From the NCBI GenBank assembly GCA_963819885.1, contig CAWFXV010000013.1:54361-118360 (forward strand): a stretch of DNA of 64,000 nt, read 5' to 3'. The translations under genes and the position numbers were made by a program. A model generated the notes under the pieces. The model searched no databases. It had not been told where the DNA came from and worked only from the letters and a program-made list of their open reading frames with translations. The stretch is from JACVRX01 sp963819885. GTDB lineage: Bacteria; Actinomycetota; Actinomycetes; Jiangellales; Jiangellaceae. Shown piece by piece: positions 46,191 to 55,317 of this stretch; within the stretch, counting starts at the first letter, position 1; each line of letters opens with the position of its first letter.

Positions 46191-46847
46191 GTGGCCATCG
46201 TGGTCCGGGCGCTGGCGGTCAGCGACGAGGAGGTTCCCTACCTGTGCGCTGGTCGGGCCAAGGAGCTCGGGGTCGACCTCGTGATCGGGGCGGGTGACTT
46301 GTCCTTCGAGTACCTCAGCACGCTCGTCGACATCGTCGACCGGCCCGGGGTCTTCGTCCCGGGCAACCACGATCCGGACCTCTCGGGATTCTCGGAACAC
46401 GGCGGTCTGTGGATGCGTGCAGGCATGCCGGAGGACTGGCCAGGACCGGCAGGCTTCGTCGACGCCGACGGCCGCGTCGTGGACGTCGGTGGGGTTCGGG
46501 TCGCCGGCCTGGGCGGCTGCCTGCGCTACCGCGCGGGTCCCAACCAGTGGTCGGAGGCCGAGCAGGCTCGTAAAGGTCGACGGGTCGTGCGTGCGGCGCG
46601 CAAGCTGCGCCGACGCGACGGCCGTGGCGTCGACATCCTGTTGACCCACGCCCCGCCGCGGCACTGCGGTGACGGTGAGGACCCGCCGCACCAGGGCTTC
46701 GAGTGCCTGCACAAGGTGGTCGCAGAGTTGCAGCCACGGATGTTGGTGCACGGCCATATCCACCCCTACGACCAATCCATGCCGGATCGCCTGATAGGCG
46801 CGACTGCGGTGGTGAACGTCGTCGGTCACCGAGTGCTCGAGCTGTAA
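46191..46847 (+). CDS. Calcineurin-like metallophosphoesterase
   Basis: The 218-residue protein shows the two-metal phosphoesterase motifs in order: Asp in ALAVSDEE (motif one, atypical because the usual DxH histidine is replaced), GAGDL, VPGNHD, LLTHAPP and HGHIHP. The missing first histidine may change metal affinity. I choose GTG 46191, just before the first strand (AIVVRALAVSD); another upstream start is possible. It overlaps no gene but its stop is only 4 bp before the ParB-like gene, so the two are likely one operon. The substrate may be a nucleotide or phosphoprotein. Confidence 0.85.
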   Translation: MAIVVRALAVSDEEVPYLCAGRAKELGVDLVIGAGDLSFEYLSTLVDIVDRPGVFVPGNHDPDLSGFSEHGGLWMRAGMPEDWPGPAGFVDADGRVVDVGGVRVAGLGGCLRYRAGPNQWSEAEQARKGRRVVRAARKLRRRDGRGVDILLTHAPPRHCGDGEDPPHQGFECLHKVVAELQPRMLVHGHIHPYDQSMPDRLIGATAVVNVVGHRVLEL

Positions 46848-46851
46848 GACC

Positions 46852-47682
46852 ATGCCTGATACGGGGTACTTCCAGGCTGACGCGGAGAACGATTTCCAGC
46901 GGGCCCGACGCCGGCAGGTACTCAGCCAGGTGATCGTCCAGCTGCAGGGGAAGCCGCCCGATGCCTCCGAGATGCTGTTGTTCGACGATGTCGTCGCAGC
47001 GCTCGGACGAACCGGGGAACGCCGGCTCGGGTTGCAGAGCATTGGTCTCGCCACGATTGTCGGCAGTGTTGACCGCGCACGCGATTTCGATTGCTGGTTC
47101 CACCCTCGAGCGAAGGTCAACAGGCAACGCTGGATTCAGCTGGCGCTGGCCCAACGGCGCGGCGAGTTCATCCCTCCGGTGGACCTGTACCGGATCGGCG
47201 AACTGCATTTCGTCCGCGACGGGCACCATCGGATCTCGGTCGCGCTGGCTCTGCGCCTTCACACGATCGACGGGTACGTCACCGAGGTCACCACCCGAGT
47301 CGATGCCGTCGGGATCAGGCGTCGCGGGGACCTCGTGACGAAGTACCAGCGTCGGATCTTCCTCGACCGGGTACCGCTGCCCGGGCCTGAGGCGGCCTCG
47401 ATCAGCGTCACCCGTCCGCGGTCATACACCGAGCTGTCCGAGGCCATCGAGGCGTGGGGGTTCCGGCTCATGCAGCAGGAGGCCCGGTACATGGACCGAG
47501 CCACCGTGGCCTGGCGGTGGTACACCGAGGAGTTCACGCCGGTGGTGCGGATGCTCGGCGAGGCCGGGCTGGTCGGCTCGACCGACGCCGACGCCTACCT
47601 GCAGTTGTCGGTGCATCGCAACCGGCTGCCAGACACGCTCCGCTGGCCGGATGACGTGGTCGAGCACCTTCGTGGTGGTTGA
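46852..47682 (+). CDS. ParB/Srx-like nuclease-fold protein
   Basis: The 276-residue protein contains the ParB N-terminal-like core: IPPVDLYRIGELHFVRDGHHRISVALALRL at ~100-132, where DGHHR corresponds to the GxxRxxA box that binds CTP/phosphate in ParB and ATP in sulfiredoxin. The rest is helical and there is no KorB/ParB helix-turn-helix, so a role in chromosome segregation is unlikely despite the name such proteins usually receive. It follows a phosphoesterase gene by 4 bp in the same direction, suggesting a shared pathway in phosphate or nucleotide metabolism. Confidence 0.8.
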   Translation: MPDTGYFQADAENDFQRARRRQVLSQVIVQLQGKPPDASEMLLFDDVVAALGRTGERRLGLQSIGLATIVGSVDRARDFDCWFHPRAKVNRQRWIQLALAQRRGEFIPPVDLYRIGELHFVRDGHHRISVALALRLHTIDGYVTEVTTRVDAVGIRRRGDLVTKYQRRIFLDRVPLPGPEAASISVTRPRSYTELSEAIEAWGFRLMQQEARYMDRATVAWRWYTEEFTPVVRMLGEAGLVGSTDADAYLQLSVHRNRLPDTLRWPDDVVEHLRGG

Positions 47683-48096
47683 GCGCATACGTGCTGCAGG
47701 AGTAGCTACCAGCGGCGAGACTCGAGCCGTTCTAGTCGAACGTGCGTAGTGTGAGTACCACTGTGGTTGCCGCCTATGAGCGGCAGCGAGGTCGGTGGCT
47801 TCGTGGTCGCCGATTCCTGGGTAGCGAGTGCTCCGCCCACTCAGCGCCCGTCGAGCAGCGCGTGGCGCGTTCGACTGGTCCGCTCGATGGTGGATGGACG
47901 TGCCGGCCCATGGATCAGCATCCTGGCGACCCTCCGCGCAACACCGATCCGCAGAGCCGGTGTTCACCGCGCGATGTCTCAGCAAGATCGATCCCCGGAG
48001 CAGCGGCGTATCGAACCAGGTGCTCGAGCGAGGGCCGCAATGGCCGGTGGAGACTGAGCCAGCGGTCGTCAAGAAGTCGGCGTCCAACTCCCCTTC
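47683..48096. other. Intergenic region, nothing recognised
   Basis: About 415 bp without a supported gene or hairpin. Confidence 0.45.
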
Positions 48097-48501
48097 ATGC
48101 TGAGTAAGGCGATGTTCATGGGCCGACGCTCGACTCCCGCTCCCCCCGCGGTGTTCTCGGTAGCCGACGGGCATGTGGTGACGAGTTTGCGCTGGACCGG
48201 TGAGATCGACGTCACCCAGGTGCCCGAACTACGTGACGAGATTCTCGCTCTGCCGTCTGACCGATCGGTGCATCTCGATCTGTCGACGGTTTCCTATCTC
48301 GACTCGAGCGGGCTGGGCATGTTGGTACTGCTGCGCAAGCGACTAGCCCGGCGCGGTGCGGGAGTCACGCTCTTCGATGTCCAGCCCAATGTTCGCCGCG
48401 TGCTGGAGATCACCGGCCTGAACCGGGCCTTTCACTTCGCATCGGCATCGGAGCCGGCGGACGCCGACGAGATCCACGTCGGCGCAACTCAGCCGGAATG
48501 A
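48097..48501 (+). CDS. STAS-domain anti-sigma factor antagonist
   Basis: The 134-residue protein has the SpoIIAA-like STAS fold: VVTSLRWTGEIDVTQVPELRDEIL (strand and helix one) and HLDLSTVSYLDSSGLGMLVLLRKRL, where the Ser of DSSG is the site phosphorylated by a partner kinase. The C-terminal strand VTLFDVQPNVRRVLEITGL is typical. It would release a sigma factor by binding its anti-sigma kinase. No kinase or sigma gene is adjacent. ATG 48118 (MGRRS) is an equally possible start. Confidence 0.9.
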   Translation: MLSKAMFMGRRSTPAPPAVFSVADGHVVTSLRWTGEIDVTQVPELRDEILALPSDRSVHLDLSTVSYLDSSGLGMLVLLRKRLARRGAGVTLFDVQPNVRRVLEITGLNRAFHFASASEPADADEIHVGATQPE

Positions 48502-48600
48502 ACCGAAACCATCTGATCCTCGTTTCGCACCCGATGGGTTTGGTGGCCTCCCTTTACGATGCGAGCCAACGGTTTGGGGCGCGGGAGTGGAGGAGGGCAC

Positions 48601-49164
48601 GTGGACGTCGTGGAACTGTTCGGGCGATCGTGTCGGGAGTTCGACCGCCGGGTCGCCGAGGTCGGCGCTGATCAGTGGGCGCTGGACACTCCATGCACAG
48701 AATGGAACGTCCGCACCTTGGTCAACCATGTCACCGTCGAGGACCTGTGGGTTCCGCCGCTGTTGCGTGGAGCAACGATCGGGGAGATCGGCGACCGGTT
48801 CGACGGCGATCAACTCGGCGACGATCCCATGGCGGCATGGCGAAAAGCACATGACGAAGCTGTCCGAGCCGTCGGTGGGCTGCCCTCCGTCGAGTCGACC
48901 GTTCACCTCTCCTTCGGCGACTTTCCCGCGAGCTTCTACCTCACTCAGTTGATCTTCGACCACGTCGTGCATGCGTGGGACCTGGCCACCGCGATCGGCG
49001 CTGACACCCGGCTGGACCCCGAGCTGGTCGATTTCTCCGTCGACGAGTTCGTCATCCAGGAGGACTCGTATCGCGCGTCTGGCGCGATCGCCGAGCGGCC
49101 GTCCATCCCCGCCGAGGCCGATGCCCAGACCCGCCTGCTGGCCATGTTCGGCCGGGCCGCCTGA
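48601..49164 (+). CDS. TIGR03086-type DinB-like metal-binding protein
   Basis: GTG 48601 follows GGAGGAGGGC and opens a 187-residue four-helix protein. DTPCTEWNVRTLVNHVTVEDLW and FDHVVHAWDLATAIG are the two signature motifs of TIGR03086 proteins, related to mycothiol-dependent maleylpyruvate isomerase and DinB. The His residues in LVNHV and DHVVHAWD are probable metal ligands. The reaction is unknown; a mycothiol-linked transferase role is a reasonable inference for an actinobacterium. Confidence 0.9.
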   Translation: MDVVELFGRSCREFDRRVAEVGADQWALDTPCTEWNVRTLVNHVTVEDLWVPPLLRGATIGEIGDRFDGDQLGDDPMAAWRKAHDEAVRAVGGLPSVESTVHLSFGDFPASFYLTQLIFDHVVHAWDLATAIGADTRLDPELVDFSVDEFVIQEDSYRASGAIAERPSIPAEADAQTRLLAMFGRAA

Positions 49165-49291
49165 CTGGCCGACCATGTCGATGTGACGCATTGCACTTCC
49201 GCCCCACCCAATACCTGACGGTTACGTCATCCCGGTCGCGGACGCACCTGGCATGCTCGAAGACGAGTGTGCGTCGGCTGAGGTGAACGAC

Positions 49292-51406
49292 ATGGATGTG
49301 ATGGCCAGGCTGGCAGCGGCGGTTTGCGGCCGGCGCGCGAAGTGGCTCGTCGTCGGGTTCTGGATCGCCGTCATGGCGCTGGCATATCCGTTGTCGGCGA
49401 AGCTGATGGGTGCTCAGGACAACGACGCGGCGTCGTGGCTCCCCGGCGATGCGGAGTCGACCAGAGTCGTCGAGCTCCAGCAGGAGGCGTTCGCCACTGG
49501 CGACCGGCTGCCGGCGATCGTCGTCTACGAGCGGTCGGGCGGCATCACCGCGGACGACACCGCCGTGGCGGCAGCTCAAACGGCGGAGATCGGCGCGCTC
49601 GACAATGTTCCCGACGAGGTCGTCGGGCCTATTCCGTCAGAGGACGGAGAGGCGCTGCAGGTAATCGCCGAGATTGATCCCGGTGAGGGCGGCTGGTTCG
49701 AGATCGGCGAGGTCGTCGACGAGATGACCGAGATCATCGGCGATACCCCCGACGGGCTATCGGCGTACGTCACCGGACCGGCTGGTGTCGCGGCGGACTT
49801 CGCCGAGGCCTTCGAGGGAATTGACACCACCTTGCTCTATTCGGCGATGGCCGTGGTCATCGTGATCCTGCTGCTGTCCTATCGCAGCCCGGTGATGTGG
49901 CTGTTCCCGGTGATCTCCGCGTTCGTGGCGCTCACCGTCGCCCAGGCCGTCGTGTACTTGCTGGCCGAGTACGCAGGCGTCACCGTCAACGCGCAGACCG
50001 CGGGCATCCTGCTGGTGCTCGTGTTCGGTGCCAGCACGGACTATGCGCTGCTCATCGTGGCCCGCTATCGGGAGGAGCTGCGCCGGCACGAGGACCGGCA
50101 CGAGGCGATGGCCTTTGGTCTGCGCCGAGCCAGCCCCGCGATCATTGCCAGCGCGGCCACCGTCGCCGTGGGCATGCTCTGCCTCCTGGCGGCGCAGATG
50201 AACTCGACTCGTGGAATGGGTCCGGTGCTCGCCATCGGCGTCGTCGCCGGCGTGCTGGTCATGTTGACACTTCTGCCAGCGCTGCTCGTCCTCGTCGGGC
50301 GCTGGGTCTTCTGGCCCGTCAAGCCGCGCTACGGCTCGGCCGAGCCAACCGAAACAGGCTTCTGGGCGCGGATTGGACAGCGCATCGCTCGCCGGCCGCG
50401 GGCGGTCTGGATCGGCACGTCATTTGCGCTCGGCGCCATGGCACTCGGCCTGGTCAGCCTGGACACCGGGGTGCTGGCAAACCGCGACTCGTTCGTGGAC
50501 AAGCCAGCGTCCATCGCCGGCGAGGAGGCATTGGCCCGGCACTTCCCGGCCGGAACGGGGACTCCCGTTGTGGTCGTCTCCGCCGCGGCAGCGGCCGAGC
50601 CGGTGGCCGAGGCGCTTGCCGGCACCGACGGAATCGCCGAGGTGGGCGAGCCCGTCGTCGTGGGCGATTACGCGTTCGTCGAGGGGACCCTCGAAGCGGC
50701 GCCCGACAGCACGGCGGCCCAGGAGACCGTCGACCGGGCCCGGGAGAGCGTCCACGCGGTTCCGGACGCCGATGCTCTCGTCGGTGGTAACACAGCGGTG
50801 AACCTCGATGCCCAGCGGGCAGCGGAGCGCGACAGCTGGGTCATCATGCCGCTGGTACTCGTGGCCGTGTTCGTCATCCTTGCCCTGTTGTTGCGGGCGC
50901 TGGTAGCGCCGCTGATCTTGATCGCCACGGTGGTTTTGTCGTTCGCCGCGTCCTTGGGTATCAGCGCCCTCGTGTTCGAGCATGTCCTCGGCTTCGCGGG
51001 AGCCGACACCGCCTTCCCGTTGTTCGTGTTCGTCTTCTTGGTCGCGCTCGGGATCGACTACAACATCTTCCTGATGACCCGCGTACACGAGGAAGCGCGG
51101 CAGTACGGCACTCGGCGCGGGGCGCTCATCGGTCTCGCCGCGACCGGAGGGGTGATCACCTCGGCTGGTCTGGTGCTGGCGGGAACGTTTGCCGTTCTGG
51201 CCACGCTGCCAGTGGTCGCGTTCGCCCAGATCGGCTTCGCGGTTGCTTTCGGCGTCCTGCTGGACACGCTGGTGGTGAGGTCGGTGCTGGTGACCGCCCT
51301 GAACCTCGACGTCGGTGGCCGGATGTGGTGGCCGAGCGCGCTCGCTCGGCGACCGGATGTCGACATCGACGACATCAACGAGCCGTCTCTTCAGCTACGC
51401 AGCTAG
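49292..51406 (+). CDS. MMPL/RND family membrane transporter
   Basis: The 704-residue protein begins MDVMARLAAAVCGRRAKWLV at an ATG preceded by GAGG and has the duplicated MMPL plan: TM1, an extracytoplasmic domain of ~130 residues, TM2-6, another extracytoplasmic domain, then TM7-11/12. Landmarks are LVLVFGASTDYALLIVARYREEL and, in the second half, LVALGIDYNIFLMTRVHEEA, the conserved Asp-Tyr pairs of the proton relay in TM4 and TM10. Members export lipids, siderophores or drugs. It is followed directly by a 90-nt hairpin shared with the convergent aminotransferase gene. No lipid synthesis cluster is adjacent, so the substrate is unknown. Confidence 0.95.
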   Translation: MDVMARLAAAVCGRRAKWLVVGFWIAVMALAYPLSAKLMGAQDNDAASWLPGDAESTRVVELQQEAFATGDRLPAIVVYERSGGITADDTAVAAAQTAEIGALDNVPDEVVGPIPSEDGEALQVIAEIDPGEGGWFEIGEVVDEMTEIIGDTPDGLSAYVTGPAGVAADFAEAFEGIDTTLLYSAMAVVIVILLLSYRSPVMWLFPVISAFVALTVAQAVVYLLAEYAGVTVNAQTAGILLVLVFGASTDYALLIVARYREELRRHEDRHEAMAFGLRRASPAIIASAATVAVGMLCLLAAQMNSTRGMGPVLAIGVVAGVLVMLTLLPALLVLVGRWVFWPVKPRYGSAEPTETGFWARIGQRIARRPRAVWIGTSFALGAMALGLVSLDTGVLANRDSFVDKPASIAGEEALARHFPAGTGTPVVVVSAAAAAEPVAEALAGTDGIAEVGEPVVVGDYAFVEGTLEAAPDSTAAQETVDRARESVHAVPDADALVGGNTAVNLDAQRAAERDSWVIMPLVLVAVFVILALLLRALVAPLILIATVVLSFAASLGISALVFEHVLGFAGADTAFPLFVFVFLVALGIDYNIFLMTRVHEEARQYGTRRGALIGLAATGGVITSAGLVLAGTFAVLATLPVVAFAQIGFAVAFGVLLDTLVVRSVLVTALNLDVGGRMWWPSALARRPDVDIDDINEPSLQLRS

Positions 51407-51426
51407 GTGGCGGTGCCTACTCGGTG

Positions 51427-51516
51427 GGAATGACCACGTTCACCACCCCTGCCTGTACATCACCAGGCCTACAAGCCTGGTGATGTATAGGTACGCCTGG
51501 TGAACGTGGTCATTCC
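51427..51516. terminator. 90-nt bidirectional hairpin between convergent genes
   Basis: Outer arms of 19 bp (51427-51445 and 51498-51516, ggaatgaccacgttcacca and its complement) and inner arms of 13 bp (51456-51468 and 51475-51487, tacatcaccaggc) pair perfectly around a 6-nt loop, with a partly paired bulge between them. The right arm includes the stop codon of the minus-strand gene (51510-51512). It should terminate both transcripts. Confidence 0.8.
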
Positions 51517-53220
51517 GAGGTGGAGGAAAGGCACACCGCGGGGAGTTCGAACCAACGCAGCCGCTCGAAATCGGCGGAAACCCGCACCGAGACGTCCGCC
51601 CCGTCGGAATCCGGTTCGGGAAGCGCCTCGAGCAACTTCAACGCCTCGTCGAGGCAGTCCTGCAGTGAGGCCGGCGGAACGGTCACGTCGGGAGAGGGAT
51701 ACGACATCTCACCGCTGTCGCCGTAGCTGATGTCGGCGAGCCGAACGGCGGGGGTCGGTGGGAACTCCCGATGGCGCCACAGCCCCGTCTGCGGGTCAAA
51801 CGAGTACTCGGGAAGAAGCCGGTACCCATAGCTGGCGATCAGGTGAACTGCCTCGACGACGTAACGGAACGTGTCCTCACCAATGAAGTAGTTGAAGTTC
51901 ACCCGGGTCCAACCCGGCTTGATTCCCTCGCAGCCATGCAGAATCTCCCGTTCGAACTCGTGCGAGGTGTCGAGGTCGATGTCGAGCAGCCGGTGTCCGT
52001 ACGGCCCGGCGCACGAGCAGCCTCCGCGCGCCTGGATACCGAACAGGTCGTTGAGCACGGCGACGACGAAGTTGTGGTGCAGCCGGCGACCACCTGGCCG
52101 GCGGACTTCGAAGGAGACGATGGCGAGCCGGTCGGCGCCGAGATTGCCCAGGATCTGGATGTGCGGGTGGGCCGCCCACGACCCGATGGCACGGCGGACG
52201 AAGTCTGATCTCGCGGGCCCGGATGACGTCCGCGCCGACGGCTTGCTTGAGCTGAAGGACCAAGCCGGCCCGGATCGACTCGACGATGGCGGGTGTGCCG
52301 CCCTCCTCGCGGTGCGCTGGGTCCGCCAGGTAGCGGTGCTCGATCTCGTTGACGTAGGAGACGGTTCCGCCGCCCACCACGACCGGCACTGGGTTTCCGA
52401 AAAGCTCTCGTCGGGCGGCAAGCACTCCCGGAGTTCCAGGGCCGCCGACGAACTTGTGGGGCGAAAGGAAGACAGCGTCGAGGTAACCGAACGGGTCGTC
52501 GGCTGGGTTCATGTCGATCTCGATGTACGGCGCCGCGGCCGCAAAATCCCAGAAGGACAGTGCACCGTGCTCGTGCAGAACGCGCGCAATGGCTCGGGTG
52601 TCGGTGAGGATGCCCGTGACGTTCGAGGCGGCTGAGAACGCGCCGATCCGCAAGGGCCGGTCCGCGTGCTCCACGAGCTCCGCCCGCAGCGTGTCGAGAT
52701 CGACGTGCCCGTCGCGGTCCTCCGGAATGGTCACGACGTCGGCGATTGACTCGCGCCACGGCAGCTCGTTGGAATGATGCTCGTAGGGTCCGATGAACAC
52801 GACAGGGCGCTGGTCCGGAGGTATCGAACCCGCATTGGCGTGCGGGGCCGAGCGCAGGCCGAGGATGCCGACCACCTTGTCGATCGCCGAGGTGGCGCCC
52901 GAGCCGCAGAACACGATCACCGTGTCGTCGTCGCCCCCCACGGCGTCGCGAACGATCCGACGCGCGTCCTCGCGCAGCATGGTGGTCTGCAGGCCGGTGC
53001 CACTGGACTCGGTATGGGTGTTGGCATACGCGGGCAGCACCCGCTCGCGGATGAAGTCCTCGATGAACGACAACGAGCGGCCACTGGCTGTGTAGTCGGC
53101 ATAGACCAGTCGGCGGGGGCCGAACGGCCCGTCGATCCCATGTTCGGAACCGATGACGTTCGCCCGGACCTGGTCCAGCAACGGGCTGGACGGCAGGGCA
53201 GTGGGTGGTTCGAGAATCAT
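51510..53220 (-). CDS. Class V aminotransferase / cysteine desulfurase-like protein, frameshifted
   Basis: The PLP enzyme of about 569 residues starts at the ATG read at 53220. HTESSGTG..TTMLREDARRIV and FCGSGATSAIDKVVGIL form the cofactor pocket, SFWDFAAAAPYIEIDM holds the PLP aspartate, and FLSPHKFVGGPGTPG holds the Schiff-base lysine. One extra base near 52212 shifts the frame; the second part reads RRAIGSWAAHPHIQILG and CSCAGPYGHRLL, which resembles the cysteine region of desulfurases. The long C-terminal extension (~200 residues after the core) is unusual for the SufS/IscS group and fits the DUF-type class V branch. No Fe-S assembly genes are nearby. Confidence 0.82.
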
Positions 53221-53454
53221 CCTTGACTCTCCGGGATGGCTGACGAGGCAGTCTACGTCGGTATATTCGCAGTCGAGCAACCATCAGCAGGCTGATCTGC
53301 GGAAACGCCGACCGTGGTCGCGCCGGGCATCGTGACGTCAAACACGATAGAAAGCGGGACCGCGCACGGGTGGGCGGTACTTAGGCCGAGCCTGGGATCC
53401 CGCTCGTCACAGGACGCTGTCCGGTCAGGCACAAGGGGCCTGCACCGGCTCAGG

Positions 53455-53823
53455 TCACATCCGGGTGTCCGGAGTGTTGTACGTCTCGGCGTAGTAGCCG
53501 CCGAGCCGGTCCCGATACGTGGCGTCGTCGTCGAGTTCGTCGTACTCGGGCGAGTTCTTGATCTGGTCCTTGGTCCGGTCCACGTACACCTTCTTCTCCC
53601 CGGTGTCGATCCGCTCGACTACACCGGCCGGCAGCAACACCTTGCGGCCGAAGATCCACGCTCCGGTGTCGACCACCAGATACGACGACCCGACCTCATG
53701 GGTCGCCTCGTCCACGTGACCGATGTCGCCGTCGACCGCGGCAATCGAATAGCCGGTCAGGTCGAGGTTGTCCTCACCGGTGAGCCCGGTTTCGGTCCGG
53801 TACTCCCAGGGCTGGAAAGCCAT
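53455..53823 (-). CDS. PRC-barrel domain protein
   Basis: The 122-residue protein starts at the ATG read at 53823, preceded by GGAGG. Residues ~20-80 (LDLTGYSIAAVDGDIGHVDEATHEVGSSYLVVDTG, then FGRKVLLPAGVVERID) are a typical PRC barrel, a beta-domain found in photosynthetic reaction-centre H subunits, RimM and many small stress proteins. The acidic C-terminal tail KNSPEYDELDDDATYRDRLGGYYAETY is common to the actinobacterial small PRC proteins. The function is unknown; an RNA- or metabolite-binding regulatory role is likely. Confidence 0.9.
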   Translation of the reverse strand: MAFQPWEYRTETGLTGEDNLDLTGYSIAAVDGDIGHVDEATHEVGSSYLVVDTGAWIFGRKVLLPAGVVERIDTGEKKVYVDRTKDQIKNSPEYDELDDDATYRDRLGGYYAETYNTPDTRM

Positions 53824-54480
53824 TCCCGTTCCTCCAAATATGTGATGTGTGGACTCGAACGTGAGTCTCATACCCCACCGCGCATAGGCGCTGACGACTC
53901 CTGCACGTGAGTAATGCCACGTTTGAACTGCGAAGGGAGCAACCCACGACCACGCTGAGGCGCGCGGCTTGCCGCTGCTCGGCCACAAGCCTGCCGCCGG
54001 GACCGGCAGCATGCGCTGGCGGGCAGCTCGGGCCGGCGCCATTCGCGGCAGACGCGCACGACTGCCGGATTCGGAATGCCTTACAAGGATTTCCTCTGGT
54101 TCGAACGCTGCGGCCACAATGTGCTGACCGAGGAGCCGGACGAGGTTGCCGACGTCCTTGTGAACCGTGTGCTCGCGGACGCGAAGCTGATGACGGTGCT
54201 GACACGTTTACTGCTCCTCGTCGCGTAACCGTTGCCGCCGGCCGACCGTGGACCAAGTTCAAGCTGGCCGGCGACGACCGGGTCCGTAACGCATTGCCTG
54301 TGGCGACTGGTCCAGCTGCTTCGTGCGGATCGTGGAGGAGGTCCGCTTCGAGCTGTCCGAGGAGGTCCGTTTCCAGAGCGAGTCACCGGCGCGGAGCAAG
54401 ACGCCGGGCTCGATGACTACGATGATCGCCTCCGATCGATCTCCCCCGACCGTTGATCGCGGCCGGGAAGGCGGTGAACC
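53824..54480. other. Gap holding one hydrolase fragment
   Basis: About 655 bp. Besides the alpha/beta-hydrolase remnant at 54076-54228 I find nothing supported. Frames around 54320-54460 are low-complexity. Confidence 0.4.
54076..54228 (+). pseudogene. Alpha/beta-hydrolase C-terminal fragment
   Basis: An ATG at 54076 opens 50 codons reading PYKDFLWFERCGHNVLTEEP followed by DEVADVLVNRVLADAKLM. This is the last strand and helix of an alpha/beta-hydrolase, with the catalytic His as H in RCGHN. Everything upstream, including the nucleophile elbow, is missing, so it is a remnant. Confidence 0.55.
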
Positions 54481-55032
54481 ATGGCCGAGCAACTGGTCAC
54501 TGAACGCCTGCTACTGCGTCCCTGGCGGGTAGACGACGCGGAGGCGGCGCTGGGCGTATTCGGCGATGGCGAAGTCGCCCGCTGGCTGAGCCCAGCGATG
54601 GATCGGGTGTCGGATGAATCGGCCATGCGCCTTGTCCTGCAGCAGTGGACGGCTGAAGACTCCAGAATGATTCCTCCCGCAGGTCGCTGGGCCATCGAGT
54701 TGCAGGAGGACGGCAGCTTGGTCGGCGGCGCGATACTTCTGCCGCTGCCGCCCGGTGACGAGGACCTGGAGATGGGCTGGCAGTTGCATCCGGCAGCATG
54801 GGGCCGGGGATACGCGACCGAAGCAGGACGGGCGCTGGCACGGTGGGCGTTCGGCAAGGGGGCCGACGAGGTCTTCGCGGTGGTTCGCCCGGCCAACAAG
54901 CGGGCCGAGGCGACCGTACGCCGGATCGGCATGGACTGGGTCGGCGAGACGAGGAAGTACTACGACCTGCGGCTTCAGGTGTTTCGGCTGCGACCAGCAG
55001 ATCTCGATTCGGCGCTCCCGCGCCTCGAGTGA
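54481..55032 (+). CDS. GNAT acetyltransferase, RimJ/RimL type
   Basis: The 183-residue protein begins LVTERLLLRPWRVDDAEAAL, the signature start of RimJ/RimL-like acetyltransferases, and contains LEMGWQLHPAAWGRGYATEAGRALARWAF, whose Q/R-G-x-G-Y-A-T-E loop binds acetyl-CoA, then ANKRAEATVRRIGM. The ribosome site is GGGAAGGCGG. Family members acetylate protein N-termini or small amines. It is the last intact actinobacterial-style gene before the AT-richer region. Confidence 0.9.
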   Translation: MAEQLVTERLLLRPWRVDDAEAALGVFGDGEVARWLSPAMDRVSDESAMRLVLQQWTAEDSRMIPPAGRWAIELQEDGSLVGGAILLPLPPGDEDLEMGWQLHPAAWGRGYATEAGRALARWAFGKGADEVFAVVRPANKRAEATVRRIGMDWVGETRKYYDLRLQVFRLRPADLDSALPRLE

Positions 55033-55317
55033 CCATCGGGCCGCGTCGAGTGACCATCGCGCCTAGGAGACGTCGGGTTACCCAGGCAACTACTCGGCCA
55101 AGCGTTCTGTCACGCGAAGACGCGGGTAACGGCAGCAAAAAACGGGCTGGAGTCACGCAATACGAGAGAGAACGACCGGCGCGGTGGCCGACAAATTCTC
55201 TGGACTAATCGGCTCGATCACGTCGGCTATGATGGCTTGCGCGCTATAACGACATATTGATGATGGATATTGCTAACGAATGCATGTGGCATCCCGTATG
55301 GATACTACGTCTGGCGT
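55033..55317. other. Start of the AT-richer region
   Basis: About 285 bp with no gene. A 14-bp unit tcgagtgaccatcg occurs twice in tandem (55025-55056). Base composition drops clearly towards AT from about 55.2 kb. Confidence 0.5.

Noticed and set aside
44739..47120. 793-codon open frame on the minus strand
   Set aside because: It is antisense to the glycosidase, phosphoesterase and ParB-like genes, is rich in Arg/Gly/His, and shows no domain motifs. It is a GC-driven shadow frame.
46852..47682. Chromosome-partitioning ParB
   Set aside because: It has the ParB/Srx nucleotide box, but no helix-turn-helix, no ParA neighbour and no parS-like sequence seen; I keep only the fold assignment.
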